A stretch of 64,000 nucleotides of DNA, taken from contig NZ_JAAMQZ010000024.1 of assembly GCF_013522825.1 (NCBI RefSeq), positions 1-64,000 on the forward strand, written 5' to 3'. The DNA comes from Stutzerimonas stutzeri. GTDB lineage: Bacteria > Pseudomonadota > Gammaproteobacteria > Pseudomonadales > Pseudomonadaceae. The translations under genes and the position numbers were made by a program. Below are positions 29,880 through 40,064 of the stretch, in pieces; the stretch's first letter is position 1, and every line of letters begins with the position of its first letter. The notes below the pieces were generated by a model. That model had not been told where the DNA came from. It worked only from the letters and a program-made list of their open reading frames with translations, and made no database searches.

Positions 29880-30366
29880 GCTTGCGAATCCAGATCTGCA
29901 CGGCCTGTTCCAGGCCTGCGATGGCCTTGTCGTCCAGCCGGCACTCGGCGCGATAACCACCCTCGACCAGCACCATCCAGCGTGTCAGCCCCGCTGCCGG
30001 GCAGCGGTTGTCGAGAAATGCCAGCCAGGCGCGCCCGCTGAGCGTATGCGAATTGTCATCGGGGTAGCGGATGCGGCAGAGGCGCTTGAGCAGGGCGTTG
30101 AGTTGCTGCAACCACTGGTTGGCGGGTTGGCCGTCGTAGGGCTTGCTCAACCGGGCCAGCTCGGCCAGGGCGATATGCCGGTGCGGCTCGATCTCGGTTT
30201 CGTGCTCGCTGCTGTCGTTTCGCTGCAGATAGCGCCAGGGGCGCAGACGCACTGCCAGCAGGATGGCGAGCGCCAGCGCAGCGAGAAACCACCAGCCCGG
30301 TGCGGGTGGCCACCAGGCAATCGGCGGCGGTGCGATCAGCGGCTGAAGGTCCTCGATGCTGTTCAT
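29872..30366 (-). CDS. DUF4381 membrane protein of the MoxR/Bat operon
   Basis: A 164-residue protein with one N-terminal membrane helix (PAPGWWFLAALALAILLAVR) and a cytoplasmic helical domain containing NQWLQQLNALLKRLCRIRYP. It matches the DUF4381 family found between the DUF58 and VWA genes in such operons. It overlaps both neighbours (8 bases with batA, 4 with the DUF58 gene). Function unknown; likely an assembly factor of the membrane complex. Confidence 0.8.
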   Translation of the reverse strand: MNSIEDLQPLIAPPPIAWWPPAPGWWFLAALALAILLAVRLRPWRYLQRNDSSEHETEIEPHRHIALAELARLSKPYDGQPANQWLQQLNALLKRLCRIRYPDDNSHTLSGRAWLAFLDNRCPAAGLTRWMVLVEGGYRAECRLDDKAIAGLEQAVQIWIRKHV

Positions 30367-31334
30367 CGCCTGGCACCGGGTTGTTGCACGCTCAGGTGTT
30401 CGCGCAGCTGTTCCACCAGTTCACGCTGGGTGCCCAGCGGCATCAGCGGCGAGCGCAGACGGTCGGCCAGGCGCTGCCAGCGGTCGCTACGCGCCTGGGC
30501 CTGCTGACGCCAGGTCTGGCGCAGCGCGGCATCATGGGTATCGAGCTCCAGGCGCGCGTTGCCCTGGGCGAAGCGCAGGTGGCCGGCGGCAGGCAGGGCG
30601 TGGTCCAGCGGGTCGGAAAGCGGCATGAGCAGCAGATCGACGTGGCGCGCGAGCAGGGTCAGTTGTTGTTCGGCGCTGTCGCTCAGGGTGCGTTCATCGC
30701 AGATGATCACCGCCAGGCTGCCGGGGCGCAGCACTTCGCGGGCTCTTCTCAGGGCCATGCCGAACGCTTCGGGGGTGCTGAACTGGTCGGCGGCCAGTGC
30801 GGCGTTGGCACGGGCCAGTCGGTCGAGCAGTTGCAGCAGGCTCTGTTTGCTCCGTCGTGGCTTGATCTCGCGCTGTTCGCCCTGACCGAAGACCAGTCCG
30901 CCAACGCGATCATTGTGGCTCAGCGCGGCCCAGCCGATCAGGCTGGCAGTCTGCGCCGCGAGCACTGACTTGAGTGCCAGGCCGCTGCCGAAGAACAGTC
31001 GCGGGCTCTGTTCGACGAGGATATAGATGGGCCGCTCGCGTTCCTCGTGAAACAGCTTGGTGTGAGGCTCCTGGGTGCGCGCCGTGACACGCCAGTCGAT
31101 GGTGCGCACATCATCGCCGGCCTGGTAGATGCGTACCTGATCGAAATCCACGCCGCGCCCGCGCAGCTTGGAATGGTGCAGGCCAACCAGCGGCGCGCGC
31201 CGCTGCGGGCTGGAAAACAGCGGGACTTCACGGACCCGGTGGCGCATGTCGATCAGCTCGGCCAGGCTCACGCGAATGCCGGCGCCAGAGGTGCGGGCCG
31301 TCTGGGCGGCAGTGTCGGGCGCCGAAGCATGCAT
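30363..31334 (-). CDS. DUF58 (VWA-like) protein
   Basis: About 323 residues. The block GRGVDFDQVRIYQAGDDVRT then IDWRVTART...KLFHEERERP is the hallmark of DUF58, a VWA-like family always beside MoxR ATPases. It is soluble. The start is either ATG 31334 (TGATG overlap with moxR) or GTG 31337; the ATG is listed. It is thought to act as an adaptor between MoxR and the Bat membrane proteins; that is by family association only. Confidence 0.88.
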   Translation of the reverse strand: MHASAPDTAAQTARTSGAGIRVSLAELIDMRHRVREVPLFSSPQRRAPLVGLHHSKLRGRGVDFDQVRIYQAGDDVRTIDWRVTARTQEPHTKLFHEERERPIYILVEQSPRLFFGSGLALKSVLAAQTASLIGWAALSHNDRVGGLVFGQGEQREIKPRRSKQSLLQLLDRLARANAALAADQFSTPEAFGMALRRAREVLRPGSLAVIICDERTLSDSAEQQLTLLARHVDLLLMPLSDPLDHALPAAGHLRFAQGNARLELDTHDAALRQTWRQQAQARSDRWQRLADRLRSPLMPLGTQRELVEQLREHLSVQQPGARR

Positions 31335-32293
31335 CACGCCACCGCGACCACGTCGAGGATGCGCTGCAGGACACGGTCCTGGTCGATGCCGGAGGCCTCG
31401 GCCTCGAATGACAGGATCAGGCGATGGCGCAGCACATCGAACAGCATGGCCTGGATATCCTCGGGGCTGACGAAATCGCGGCCCGCCAGCCAGGCGTGGG
31501 CGCGTGCGCAGCGGTCCAGCGCAATCGAGCCACGCGGGCTGGCGCCATAGGCGATCCAGCTGGCCAGCTCGGCATCGAATTTGGCCGGCGTACGGGTCGC
31601 CATGACCAGTTGCACCAGGTATTCCTCCACCGCATCGGCCATGTACAGGTCGAGGACTTCCTTGCGCGCGGCGAAGATCGCTTGCTGCGAGACGCGATGT
31701 TCCGGCGTGGTTTCGCCGTTGATGGCTTCGCCCCGGGCCTGCTGCAGGATGCGACGCTCCACTGACGCGTCGGGAAAGCCGAGCCGCACGTGCAGCAGGA
31801 AACGGTCCAGTTGCGCCTCGGGTAACGGGTAGGTGCCTTCATGCTCGATGGGGTTCTGCGTGGCCATCACCAGAAATAGTGGCGACAGGTCGTAGGTGCT
31901 GCGACCGACGCTGACCTGGCGCTCGGCCATCGCTTCGAGCAGTGCGGACTGGACCTTCGCCGGTGCGCGGTTGATTTCGTCGGCCAGCACCAGGTTGTGG
32001 AAAATCGGCCCCTGCTGGAAGACGAAGCTGCCGGTTTCCGGACGATAGATTTCGGTACCGGTGATGTCGGCGGGCAGCAGGTCCGGGGTGAACTGGATGC
32101 GGTGGAATTCGGCTTCCAGGCCGCCGGCAAGCTCCTTGATGGCGCGGGTCTTGGCCAGGCCGGGCGCGCCTTCGACCAGTAGATGACCGTCGGCCAGCAG
32201 TGCGATCAGCAGCCGCTCGATCAGGCGTTCCTGGCCAAGAATCTGGGTAGAAAGGAACTGTCGCAAGGCGACCATTGCTTCACGGTGGTCCAT
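31334..32293 (-). CDS. MoxR-family AAA+ ATPase
   Basis: A 319-residue AAA+ ATPase. Walker A is GAPGLAKT, Walker B is LVLADEINRAPAK, and VMATQNPIEHEGTYPLPEAQ then LDRF is the sensor-1/Arg-finger region specific to MoxR. These ATPases act as chaperones that mature or activate VWA-domain proteins. It is the first gene of the six-gene MoxR/Bat operon. The promoter should lie in the 200 bases shared with divergent gdhB. Confidence 0.92.
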   Translation of the reverse strand: MDHREAMVALRQFLSTQILGQERLIERLLIALLADGHLLVEGAPGLAKTRAIKELAGGLEAEFHRIQFTPDLLPADITGTEIYRPETGSFVFQQGPIFHNLVLADEINRAPAKVQSALLEAMAERQVSVGRSTYDLSPLFLVMATQNPIEHEGTYPLPEAQLDRFLLHVRLGFPDASVERRILQQARGEAINGETTPEHRVSQQAIFAARKEVLDLYMADAVEEYLVQLVMATRTPAKFDAELASWIAYGASPRGSIALDRCARAHAWLAGRDFVSPEDIQAMLFDVLRHRLILSFEAEASGIDQDRVLQRILDVVAVA

Positions 32294-32493
32294 CTTCGGG
32301 CTCTTCTGAAAAGGGCAGGGCGCGCCGGGTCAGACTTTAATTCATTGGCGGGTTCGAGGCTATGTGCGGCTCGGCAACTTATGTGGTCGCGACGAAATGG
32401 GGGGCAGACCCAGGCCTGGGGTTGAACTAAGGTGTTTCGTCATCAGTCATGTCCGCAAGGGTGTGTCGAACCCTGCCAGAATGGAGCTAACCC
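32294..32493. other. divergent promoter region moxR / gdhB
   Basis: A 200-base region between divergent starts. GGAG lies 7 bases before the gdhB ATG. No strong operator-like palindrome is evident. Confidence 0.4.
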
Positions 32494-35400
32494 ATGGCGT
32501 TCTTTACCGCAGCCAGCAAAGCCGACTTCCAGCAACAACTGCAAGCGGCGCTGGCGCAGCATGTCGATGAAAAACTCCTGCCACAAGTGGGACTTTTCGC
32601 CGAACAGTTTTTTGGAATCGTCGCGCTGTCCGAGCTTGCCGAGCGGCGCATGAGCGACCTGGTCGGCTCGACGCTGGCCAGCTGGCGGCTGCTGGAGCGC
32701 TTCGATCCGGCGCAGCCGCAGGTTCAGGTCTTCAACCCCGATTACGAGAAGCACGGCTGGCAATCGACCCATAGCCTGGTCGAGGTGCTGCACCCGGACA
32801 TGCCGTTCCTGGTCGACTCGGTGCGCATGGAACTGATGCGCCGCGGCTACGCCATCCATACCCTGCAGAACAGTGTGCTGCAGGTACGCCGTGGTGCCGA
32901 TGGCGAGTTCCTGGAGTTGCTGCCCAGGGGCCAGAGCACCGCTGACAGCCGTGCGGAGTCGCTGATCTTCGTCGAGGTGGACAGGTGCGCCAGTGCCAGC
33001 GCCCTGCGTGAGCTGGAGCAGTCTTTGCACGCCGTGCTGGCCGATGTGCGTCTGGCGGTGAGCGACTTTGCCGCGATGAAGGCCAAGGCCGAGGAGCATC
33101 ACCAGCGCCTGAGCGGGCTGCAGGGGCAGGCCGGCACCGGCCAGCTGGGCGAGATCATGGATTTCGTGCGCTGGCTGGTCGATGACCACTTCACCTTCCT
33201 CGGCTACGAGGAATTCACCCTCGATGATCAGGGTGAAAGCGGACGTCTGATCTACGACGAATCATCGCTGCTGGGCCTGTCGCGGCATCTGCGCACCGGT
33301 CAGGATGAGGACCAGCTGCCGATGCCGGCGGCGCTGAGTTACCTGCGTGAGCCGCTGCTGCTGTCGTTCGCCAAGGCGGCGACGCCCAGCCGCGTGCATC
33401 GCCCGGCCTACCCTGATTATGTCTCCCTGCGCGAAATCGACGAGCAGGGACGGGTGACCAGAGAGTGCCGCTTCCTCGGCCTGTTCACCTCTTCGGTCTA
33501 CACCCAGAGTGTGCGACGCATTCCCTATATCCGCAGCAAGGTCGCGCAGGTGGTGGAGCGTTCGCAGTTCGATGACTCGGCGCATCTGGCCAAGGAACTG
33601 GTCCAGGTACTCGAAGTGCTGCCGCGCGACGAACTGTTCCAGATGACCCTCGACCAGCTCTTCGAGACCGCCATCGCCATCGTGCAGATCCAGGAGCGCA
33701 ACAGGCTGCGGCTGTTCCTGCGTACCGACCCCTATGGCCGTTTCTGTTACTGCCTGGCCTACGTTCCGCGCGATATCTACTCGACCGAGACGCGCCTGCG
33801 CATCCAGCAGGTGCTGATCGATCGGCTGGGCGCCAGCGGTTGCGAGTTCTCCACCTATTTTTCCGAGTCGGTGCTGATCCGCGTGCAGTTCCTGCTGCGG
33901 CTGGACCCGGAAAAACCGCTGCAGATCGATCCGCTGCAACTGGAAAAGGAAGTGGTGCAGGCCTGCCGCACCTGGCAGGACGACTATTCCGGCCTGATCA
34001 TCGAGCGTTTTGGCGAGGCCCGGGGCACCCGCATTCTCAGTGATTTTCCGAAAGGCTTTCCGGCGGGCTATCGCGAGCGCTTCGATCCGCTTTCGGCGGC
34101 GGTGGACATCCAGCATGTGCTGGGCCTGAGCGACGAGCGGCCGCTGGCGATGAGCTTCTACCAGCCGATCACGACCGTCGAGAATCGCCTGCATTGCAAG
34201 CTCTACCATCTGGATACGCCGCTGCCCCTGTCGGACATGCTGCCGATTCTGGAAAACCTCGGTCTGCGCGTGCTGGGCGAGTTCCCTTTCCACCTGAAGG
34301 GCAAGGACGGTCGCCGGTTCTGGATTCACGACTTCGCCTTTACCTATGCCGAAGGCCTGCACATTGATCTGATGGAGATCAACGAGTCGCTGCAGGATGC
34401 CTTCATTCATATCCACAATGGCCTGGCGGAAAACGACTCCTTCAACCGACTGGTGCTGACCGCCGGGCTGACCTGGCGCGAAGTTGCGCTGCTGCGCGCC
34501 TATGGGCGTTACCTCAAGCAGATTCGCATAGGTTTCGATCTGGGCTATATCGCCAGTGCCCTGCTCAATCATGTCGATATCGCACGCGAGCTGGTGCGGC
34601 TGTTCAAGATACGCTTCTACTTGGCGCGCAAGCTGGGCGAGGAGGACCTGGCCGACAAGCAGGAGCGGCTGCAGCAGGCGATCCTGAGCGCGTTTGATGA
34701 AGTGGCAGTCCTCAATGAAGACCGCATCCTGCGCCGTTATCTGGCACTGATCCAGGCCACCCTGCGGACCAACTTCTATCAGGCCGACGCCAACGGCAAG
34801 CCGAAGCGTTATTTCAGCTTCAAGCTCGACCCGTGCGCGATCCCGGAGATGCCGCGACCCGTGCCGAAGTTCGAGATTTTCGTCTACTCGCCACGGGTCG
34901 AAGGGGTGCACCTGCGTGGCGGCAAGGTGGCGCGTGGCGGGTTGCGCTGGTCGGACCGTGAAGAGGATTACCGCACAGAAGTGCTCGGCCTGGTGAAGGC
35001 CCAGCAGGTGAAGAACGCGATCATCGTGCCCGGCGGCGCCAAGGGTGGCTTCGTACCGCGCCGGCTGCCCAATGGTACGCGCGATGAGGTATTCGCCGAG
35101 GGCATCGCCTGCTATCGGATCTTCATCAGTGGCCTGCTGGATATCACCGACAACCTCAAGGACGGTCAGGTGGTGCCGCCGGCCAACGTCCTGCGCTACG
35201 ACGAGGATGATCCCTATCTGGTCGTCGCCGCCGACAAGGGTACGGCGACCTTCTCCGATACGGCCAACGGCATCGCCGCCGAATACGATTTCTGGCTCGG
35301 CGATGCCTTCGCTTCCGGTGGCTCGGCCGGTTATGACCACAAGAAGATGGGCATCACCGCCAGGGGCGCCTGGGTGTCGGTGCAGCGACATTTCCGCGAG

Positions 35401-37338
35401 CGCGGCATCGACGTGCAGCGCGAAAGTATCAGCGTGATCGGCATCGGTGACATGGCCGGCGACGTGTTCGGCAACGGCATGCTCAGGTCTGAGGCCTTGC
35501 ACCTGGTGGCCGCCTTCAACCATCAGCACATCTTCATCGACCCCGAACCGGATGCCGCCCGCAGCTTTGTCGAGCGCCAGCGCCTGTTCGATCTGCCGCG
35601 CTCATCCTGGACCGATTACGACACCTCGCTTATTTCCGCAGGCGGCGGCGTCTTCGCGCGTTCGGCCAAGCGCATCGAGATCACTCCGCAGATGAAGGCG
35701 CGCTTCGATATCGCGGCGGACCAGTTGACCCCCGCCGAACTCATCCATGCCTTGCTCAAGGCGCCGGTGGATCTGCTCTGGAACGGTGGCATCGGCACCT
35801 ATATCAAGAGCACGGCGGAAAGCCATGCGGATGTCGGCGACAAGGCCAACGACGGAGTGCGGGTCAACGGTTGCGAAGTACGCGCCAGGGTCATCGGTGA
35901 GGGCGGCAACCTGGGCGTGACCCAGCTGGGTCGCGTCGAGTACGGCCTGCATGGCGGCGCCTCGAACACCGATTTCATCGACAACGCCGGCGGCGTCAAC
36001 TGCTCCGACCATGAGGTCAATATCAAGATCCTGCTCAACGAAATCGTCAGTGCCGGAGACATGACCGGGAAACAGCGCAACCAGCTGTTGTTCCAGATGA
36101 CCGATGCCGTCGCCGCGCTGGTGCTGCACGACAACTACAAGCAGACCCAGGCGCTGTCTCAGGCCGAGCGCCGGGCCCGCACGGGCGGCGGTGAATATCG
36201 GCGCCTGATCGGCGCGCTCGAAGCCGAAGGGCTGCTGGACCGTGCGCTGGAATTCCTGCCGAGCGACGAGGCGCTGGACGAGCGGGCGGCCCAGGGCAAG
36301 GGGCTGACGCGCGCGGAGCTGTCGGTACTGATTTCCTACAGCAAGATCGACCTGAAGGAGGCACTGCTGCAATCACGGGTGCCGGATGATGCCTATCTGG
36401 CGCGGGAGATGGAGAGCGCCTTCCCACAGGTGCTGGCCGAAGACTATCGCGACGCGATGCTGCAGCATCGGCTGAAGCGTGAAATCGTCAGTACGCAGAT
36501 CGCCAACGACCTGATCAACAACATGGGCATCACCTTCGTTCAGCGTCTGCGCGAGGCCACCGGCCTGAGCTCGGCAAATATCGCCGGGCTCTATGTGGTC
36601 GTGCGTGACATCTTCCACCTGCCGCATTGGTTTCGTCAGATCGAGGCGCTGGATTACCGGGTGTCGGCTGAGCTGCAGCTGCACCTGATGGAAGAGCTGA
36701 TGCGTCTGGGTCGCCGCGCAACGCGCTGGTTCCTGCGCAATCGGCGCCACGAGCTGGATGCGGCGCGTGATGTGGGACATTTCGGCCCGCGGGTGGCGGC
36801 GCTCGGGCTCAAGCTCGATACGCTGCTGCAAGGCGGTACGCGCGAGCTGTGGCAGGCGCGCTACGAGCGCTACACCGAGGCGGGCGTGCCGGAATTGCTG
36901 GCGCGGATGGTCGCCGGCACGCACCACCTGTACACGCTGTTGCCGATTCTGGAAGCTGCTGACGAAACCGGGCGGTTGCCGACCGAGGTGGCCGCAGCCT
37001 ATTTCGCTGTGGGTGGTGCGCTGGAGTTGCCTTGGTATCTGCAGCAACTGACCGCCTTGCCGGTGGAGAACAACTGGCAGGCACTGGCGCGCGAGAGCTT
37101 TCGTGATGACCTGGACAGCCAGCAACGCGCGATTACCGTATCGGTGTTGCAGATGGACGGAGCGCCGGAAGATATCGATGCGCTGGTGCAGTCTTGGCTG
37201 GCACAGCGCCAGTATCAGGTCGAACGCTGGCGGAAGATGCTCGCCGAGCTGCGCAGTGCCAGCAGCGTCGATTACGCGATGTACGCCGTGGCCGGTCGCG
37301 AATTGCAGGATCTGGCGCTGGAAAAGCCCCAGCAGTAG
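32494..37338 (+). CDS. gdhB: NAD-specific glutamate dehydrogenase, 180-kDa class
   Basis: A 1614-residue enzyme of the large L-GDH family that turns glutamate into 2-oxoglutarate and ammonia with NAD+, used in arginine and glutamate catabolism. The long N-terminal half carries ACT-like regulatory domains. The catalytic core has GVHLRGGKVARGGLRWSDRE and VKNAIIVPGGAKGGFV (about residues 800-860), then VIGIGDMAGDVFGNGML (the NAD-binding turn) and an LWNGGIGTYIKST block. In Pseudomonas this protein is allosterically activated by arginine. Intact length. It is a single-gene unit followed at once by palindromic repeats that could act as terminator. Confidence 0.95.
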   Translation: MAFFTAASKADFQQQLQAALAQHVDEKLLPQVGLFAEQFFGIVALSELAERRMSDLVGSTLASWRLLERFDPAQPQVQVFNPDYEKHGWQSTHSLVEVLHPDMPFLVDSVRMELMRRGYAIHTLQNSVLQVRRGADGEFLELLPRGQSTADSRAESLIFVEVDRCASASALRELEQSLHAVLADVRLAVSDFAAMKAKAEEHHQRLSGLQGQAGTGQLGEIMDFVRWLVDDHFTFLGYEEFTLDDQGESGRLIYDESSLLGLSRHLRTGQDEDQLPMPAALSYLREPLLLSFAKAATPSRVHRPAYPDYVSLREIDEQGRVTRECRFLGLFTSSVYTQSVRRIPYIRSKVAQVVERSQFDDSAHLAKELVQVLEVLPRDELFQMTLDQLFETAIAIVQIQERNRLRLFLRTDPYGRFCYCLAYVPRDIYSTETRLRIQQVLIDRLGASGCEFSTYFSESVLIRVQFLLRLDPEKPLQIDPLQLEKEVVQACRTWQDDYSGLIIERFGEARGTRILSDFPKGFPAGYRERFDPLSAAVDIQHVLGLSDERPLAMSFYQPITTVENRLHCKLYHLDTPLPLSDMLPILENLGLRVLGEFPFHLKGKDGRRFWIHDFAFTYAEGLHIDLMEINESLQDAFIHIHNGLAENDSFNRLVLTAGLTWREVALLRAYGRYLKQIRIGFDLGYIASALLNHVDIARELVRLFKIRFYLARKLGEEDLADKQERLQQAILSAFDEVAVLNEDRILRRYLALIQATLRTNFYQADANGKPKRYFSFKLDPCAIPEMPRPVPKFEIFVYSPRVEGVHLRGGKVARGGLRWSDREEDYRTEVLGLVKAQQVKNAIIVPGGAKGGFVPRRLPNGTRDEVFAEGIACYRIFISGLLDITDNLKDGQVVPPANVLRYDEDDPYLVVAADKGTATFSDTANGIAAEYDFWLGDAFASGGSAGYDHKKMGITARGAWVSVQRHFRERGIDVQRESISVIGIGDMAGDVFGNGMLRSEALHLVAAFNHQHIFIDPEPDAARSFVERQRLFDLPRSSWTDYDTSLISAGGGVFARSAKRIEITPQMKARFDIAADQLTPAELIHALLKAPVDLLWNGGIGTYIKSTAESHADVGDKANDGVRVNGCEVRARVIGEGGNLGVTQLGRVEYGLHGGASNTDFIDNAGGVNCSDHEVNIKILLNEIVSAGDMTGKQRNQLLFQMTDAVAALVLHDNYKQTQALSQAERRARTGGGEYRRLIGALEAEGLLDRALEFLPSDEALDERAAQGKGLTRAELSVLISYSKIDLKEALLQSRVPDDAYLAREMESAFPQVLAEDYRDAMLQHRLKREIVSTQIANDLINNMGITFVQRLREATGLSSANIAGLYVVVRDIFHLPHWFRQIEALDYRVSAELQLHLMEELMRLGRRATRWFLRNRRHELDAARDVGHFGPRVAALGLKLDTLLQGGTRELWQARYERYTEAGVPELLARMVAGTHHLYTLLPILEAADETGRLPTEVAAAYFAVGGALELPWYLQQLTALPVENNWQALARESFRDDLDSQQRAITVSVLQMDGAPEDIDALVQSWLAQRQYQVERWRKMLAELRSASSVDYAMYAVAGRELQDLALEKPQQ

Positions 37339-37530
37339 TCGGGTCGCGCTTCATCGACCCGATGAGCGAACGGGCAGACGTCTCCAAAGGTCTGCCTCGT
37401 TCGTTGGTTTGCGCCTTCAGACCTTCGATTGCGCCTGCAGATCGTCGGATTACGCCTTTGGCTAATCCGACCTACAACGTATGGGGCGTAGTACAGGCTG
37501 TCGGGTCAGGCTTCACCGACCCGACAGGCA
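37338..37530. repeat. cluster of palindromic repeats after gdhB
   Basis: Three hairpins in a row: TCGGGTC...GACCCGA (37339-37362), GTCGGATTA...TAATCCGAC (37444-37471) and CTGTCGGGTC...GACCCGACAG (37498-37527). The last two belong to the same family as the repeat after efp (49489-49592). They separate gdhB from a convergent gene and may terminate both. Confidence 0.7.
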
Positions 37531-37534
37531 AAGA

Positions 37535-38455
37535 TCAGGCGTCCTGTGTCCGATGGCCGAGGCGAAAGCGGGTGATCTGCGGCAGGTCGCGCAGGTAACG
37601 GACCATGTCCGGCGCGCCGGCGAGCTTGAGCCCTTCACCGAGGGCGTTGGCGGCGCTTACGTGCCTGTCGAGCAGGAGCAGTTCGGAGTTGTTGGCATCG
37701 CGCAGCAGTTGCAGACGTGCATAAGGCACCTTTGCATCGAGCAGCAGCCTCATGAAGTCGCGATCACTCCAGGCCTGGGCGGGCATGGCGATGGCATGGT
37801 AGTCGTCATCCAGCGCCTGCAGGCCGGCGCTATCGAGACGGTAGTCGGTCAGTTCGCACGGCAGCAGGACCTCCAGGCCCCTGAGCCGTGCATAGGCGAT
37901 GGCGCAGGCGAAGGCCTCGGCGTGATATTCGCCCGCCCAGTAGATCCGCTCGCCAAGCCAGCTGGCCTGACGCAGTTCTATCGGTGCCTGTTTCTCAAAA
38001 CCGGGCAGGGCGGTGCCGAGGGTGCGCACGAAGTCCTTGTAGCTGATCACGCGAAGCTGGCGACAGGCCGGAGTAGCGGCGAAGGCCTCGAAAGTCGGAT
38101 AGATGTTGCCGTCTGCGCTCTGACTGCTGATGCCGTCGATCTGACGCAGATCCAGTGATGGATAAGCGCTGACGTCCTTGCGCACCAGGCGTGTCAGGGC
38201 GGCATGGGCCTTGGCCTTGTCTTCCTGGATCGGGCCGGAAAGTGCGCCGCGGGGCAGATCGACGACCCTTTGCAGGCAGGGGCCGTCCTGCCAGAAAATG
38301 CTCGGGGCCGGTTCGGCAAGGGGTGCAAAGGGCAAGCGGATCTGACTGGCGTACTCAAGCGTCTGACGCGGCGGTTTTCCGGTCAGTCCAATGTGCTGGG
38401 CAAATCTGGCAAGTCGGGAAATCACTGACGGCATCGGCTCGGATTGGCTCATCAT
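37535..38455 (-). CDS. conserved hypothetical protein (possibly DUF6685)
   Basis: A 306-residue soluble protein of unknown function. No signal peptide, membrane helix or known catalytic motif is visible. WLGERIYWAGEYHAEAFACA and ARLQLLRDANNSELLLLDRH read like a globular domain conserved in Pseudomonas; I believe it belongs to a Pseudomonas-restricted DUF, perhaps DUF6685, but with low certainty. It is convergent with gdhB and divergent from the DUF2835 gene. Codon use looks native. Confidence 0.6.
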   Translation of the reverse strand: MMSQSEPMPSVISRLARFAQHIGLTGKPPRQTLEYASQIRLPFAPLAEPAPSIFWQDGPCLQRVVDLPRGALSGPIQEDKAKAHAALTRLVRKDVSAYPSLDLRQIDGISSQSADGNIYPTFEAFAATPACRQLRVISYKDFVRTLGTALPGFEKQAPIELRQASWLGERIYWAGEYHAEAFACAIAYARLRGLEVLLPCELTDYRLDSAGLQALDDDYHAIAMPAQAWSDRDFMRLLLDAKVPYARLQLLRDANNSELLLLDRHVSAANALGEGLKLAGAPDMVRYLRDLPQITRFRLGHRTQDA

Positions 38456-38613
38456 CGTGGATGGGCTCGTTGTACTGGAGGCGAAGTGTGCCAGAGCCAG
38501 GAAGAACCTGTAATGATTTCAGGGCGTTCATGGCTGCAAGCGAGGCCCGCATGTGCTGGTAGCGAGTCGGGTTGTGGCACTATTGCCGGCGCACTGATCA
38601 TTGAGGAGCCTCC

Positions 38614-38853
38614 ATGCCAAACCTCGTGCTGGATATCGCATTGCCTGCAGAACGGCTGCTGGCAGTCTATCAAGGGCGGGCCAATCGCATTCTGGTCAGA
38701 AGCAGGGATGGAACACGTGTCAGTTTGCCAGCCCACCATTTGCGTCCGTTTACGACAAAGGCTGGGGTGTATGGTTCATTCGAGATGGAATTTTCCGATG
38801 ACGGCAAGCTGGTCTGTCTGCGTCGGCTCGATGGGGCGGGGCGGTTATCGTGA
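38614..38853 (+). CDS. DUF2835 family protein
   Basis: A 79-residue small protein. The pattern LDIALPAERLLAVYQGRANR then VRSRDGTRVSLPAHHLRPF and GVYGSFEMEF matches DUF2835, a family of unknown function in gammaproteobacteria. AGGAG lies about 9 bases before the ATG. It sits 72 bases upstream of pyrD on the same strand and may share its transcript. Confidence 0.8.
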   Translation: MPNLVLDIALPAERLLAVYQGRANRILVRSRDGTRVSLPAHHLRPFTTKAGVYGSFEMEFSDDGKLVCLRRLDGAGRLS

Positions 38854-38925
38854 TGGGCAAACAGGCGCTGGCGGCATCCTGCCTGCTATACTTTCGCGTC
38901 ACCCTTTCCCAGGATCTAGCTGCGT

Positions 38926-39966
38926 ATGTATAACCTGGCTCGCCGGCTGCTGTTCAAGTTAACCCCTGAAAATTCCCATGAGTTGTCGCTGGACCTTATC
39001 GGGGCGGGTGGCCGGCTGGGGCTGAACGCCATGCTCAGCAAGGCTCCGGCAAGCCTGCCAGTGCGGGTAATGGGGCTGGATTTTCCCAACCCGGTCGGGC
39101 TGGCAGCTGGCCTGGACAAGAATGGCGAGGCGATCTGCGGCCTGTCCCAGCTGGGCTTCGGCTTTGTCGAAGTGGGCACCGTGACGCCCAGGCCGCAGCC
39201 TGGCAATCCCAAGCCGCGCATCTTCCGCCTGCCGGAAGCGGAAGCGATCATCAACCGCATGGGTTTCAACAACCATGGCGTCGACGCCTTGCTGGAGCGG
39301 GTCGATGCGGCACGCTTCAAAGGCATTCTGGGCATCAATATCGGCAAGAACTTCGATACCCCGGTCGAGCGCGCCCAGGACGACTATCTGCTGTGCCTAG
39401 ACAAGGTCTACCACCAGGCCAGCTATGTCACGGTGAACGTCAGTTCGCCCAACACGCCAGGGTTGCGCAGCCTGCAGTTCGGTGACTCGCTCAAGCAACT
39501 GCTAGACGCGCTGCGCCTACGCCGCGAGGATCTGGAAGTGCTGCATGGCAAGCGCGTGCCGCTGGCCATCAAGATCGCCCCCGACATGACCGACGAGGAA
39601 ATCGTGCTGGTGGCCGATACGGTCTTCCAGGCCGGAATGGATGCCATCATCGCCACCAATACCACGCTGGGTCGCGAGGGAGTCGCCGGGCTGGCCCATG
39701 GCGACGAGGCCGGTGGTCTTTCCGGCGCGCCGGTTCGTGACAAGAGCACCCACACCGTCAAGGTGCTGGCCGAAACCCTGGGCGGTCGCCTGCCGATCAT
39801 CGCGGTGGGTGGCATCACCGAAGGGCGTCATGCGGCGGAGAAGATCGAGGCGGGTGCGAGCCTGGTGCAGCTGTACACGGGCTTTATCTACAAAGGCCCG
39901 GCATTGATTCGCGAGTCGGTGGATGCCATCGCCGCCATTCGCTCGCGCAAGGATGTGAATTTCTAA
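38926..39966 (+). CDS. pyrD: dihydroorotate dehydrogenase (quinone), class 2
   Basis: A 346-residue FMN enzyme that oxidises dihydroorotate to orotate in pyrimidine synthesis and passes electrons to quinone at the inner membrane. The N-terminal amphipathic stretch ([20 protein letters not shown]) is the class 2 membrane-binding region. [31 protein letters not shown], the [12 protein letters not shown] loop with the catalytic Ser and C-terminal [20 protein letters not shown] then [11 protein letters not shown] (FMN phosphate site) are all present. Followed by a hairpin terminator and convergent with rmf. Confidence 0.97.
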   Translation: MYNLARRLLFKLTPENSHELSLDLIGAGGRLGLNAMLSKAPASLPVRVMGLDFPNPVGLAAGLDKNGEAICGLSQLGFGFVEVGTVTPRPQPGNPKPRIFRLPEAEAIINRMGFNNHGVDALLERVDAARFKGILGINIGKNFDTPVERAQDDYLLCLDKVYHQASYVTVNVSSPNTPGLRSLQFGDSLKQLLDALRLRREDLEVLHGKRVPLAIKIAPDMTDEEIVLVADTVFQAGMDAIIATNTTLGREGVAGLAHGDEAGGLSGAPVRDKSTHTVKVLAETLGGRLPIIAVGGITEGRHAAEKIEAGASLVQLYTGFIYKGPALIRESVDAIAAIRSRKDVNF

Positions 39967-39985
39967 GCGGTATGGATTACCCGGT

Positions 39986-40006
39986 GGGGCTCCATTAAGG
40001 AGCCCC
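39986..40006. terminator. hairpin after pyrD
   Basis: GGGGCTCC, loop ATTAA, GGAGCCCC: a perfect 8-bp stem 20 bases after the pyrD stop. There is no long T run, so termination efficiency is uncertain. It lies between convergent pyrD and rmf. Confidence 0.6.
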
Positions 40007-40064
40007 TGGGCTTCAGCCCGCCGCCCGGGTGGGGCGTGCCTGTTGAAGTCGGTGTGATCCTGTG

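Noticed and set aside
33262..35529. 755-residue minus-strand frame opposite gdhB
   Set aside because: Antisense shadow of a strongly supported enzyme gene.
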